In this document: positions 21,294-21,452 of the stretch, piece after piece
How positions within the stretch are numbered: position 1 is the stretch's first letter
Layout of the letters: every line of letters begins with the position of its first letter
Source of the DNA: Pelargonium nanum
Taxonomy: Eukaryota > Streptophyta > Magnoliopsida > Geraniales > Geraniaceae
Length of the DNA: 21,452 bases
Direction of reading: 5' to 3'
Assembly: GCA_036897485.1 (NCBI GenBank)
Contig: JAYMTF010001757.1
Span: 1-21,452 of the forward strand
Made by a program: the position numbers and the translations under genes
Notes under the pieces: model-generated
The model's input: only the letters and a program-made list of their open reading frames with translations
Told to the model about the DNA's origin: nothing
The model's database searches: none

Positions 21294-21452
21294 CTAGTAA
21301 AATAGCCCCGTGCGTTGCACGGGGAAAAACTTAACTATTACCCTACAAAAACAAATTATAAAAAAATATTAACATTATTAAAATTTAGTTTTATTTGATG
21401 TGATTAACCATATTTTTTTTCTAAACTTATTAGGGTAGTTTGATTTTTAACA
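21294..21452 (-). mobile_element. 3' terminus of a Helitron transposon, partial
   Basis: On the minus strand the sequence reads CCCCGTGC-AAC-GCACGGGG, then 8 nt, then CTAG followed by host T. This is the Helitron 3' end: a short GC-rich hairpin just inside a CTRR terminus, inserted between A and T. The stem is 8 bp and perfect (21306-21313 with 21317-21324), and the element's last base is 21294. The body runs toward higher coordinates and leaves the window, so the 5' TC end and any coding capacity are not visible. Confidence 0.78.

Noticed and set aside
1..21452. CRISPR arrays, bacterial-type operons or terminators
   Set aside because: No regularly spaced repeats or prokaryotic signals are present; the gene structure is that of a plant nuclear genome.

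Overview
This is nuclear DNA from a flowering plant, most likely a eudicot. It is AT-rich and holds intron-rich genes with GT-AG (and one GC-AG) introns, CT-rich leaders, a Stowaway MITE, tRNA-derived SINE-like sequences, hAT-like MITE debris, a Helitron end and a chloroplast-derived insert. The species cannot be named from the sequence. All three genes I can support lie on the minus strand. I rebuilt them by joining exons in frame across consensus splice sites; every splice phase closes.

Layout. 1-343: degenerate hAT-like MITE copies. 462-557: a short SINE-like element with a possible 8-bp target duplication. 1212-6094: an 11-exon gene for a MAP70 microtubule-associated protein (596 aa as modelled), with its leader and promoter up to about 6304. 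6305-8785: gene-poor spacer with an ACACG-rich degenerate repeat. 8786-9675: a two-coding-exon gene for a 60-aa predicted membrane protein, with a probable untranslated first exon near 10214-10320. 10385-10510: a second SINE-like sequence. About 10545-10690: a nuclear insert of chloroplast DNA carrying a decayed trnR-ACG. 11539-17380: an 11-coding-exon gene for a long-form class II TGA bZIP factor (471 aa, tobacco TGA2.1/HBP-1b type), with a Stowaway MITE in its last intron. 17381-about 18215: leader and core promoter of that gene. 18216-21293: AT-rich spacer with TGACG, G-box and RY motifs but no gene I can support. 21294-21452: the 3' terminal part of a Helitron that runs off the window.

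The three genes have no evident shared pathway: MAP70 binds cortical microtubules, the TGA factor acts in salicylate, xenobiotic and developmental transcription, and the 60-aa protein is of unknown function. I found no clearly new multi-gene system. The points most worth a second look are the TGA gene's possible dual start sites and in-phase bZIP exons, TGACG motifs next to its own promoter, the GC-AG intron and tiny last coding exon of MAP70, the spliced small membrane protein, and the Helitron terminus.
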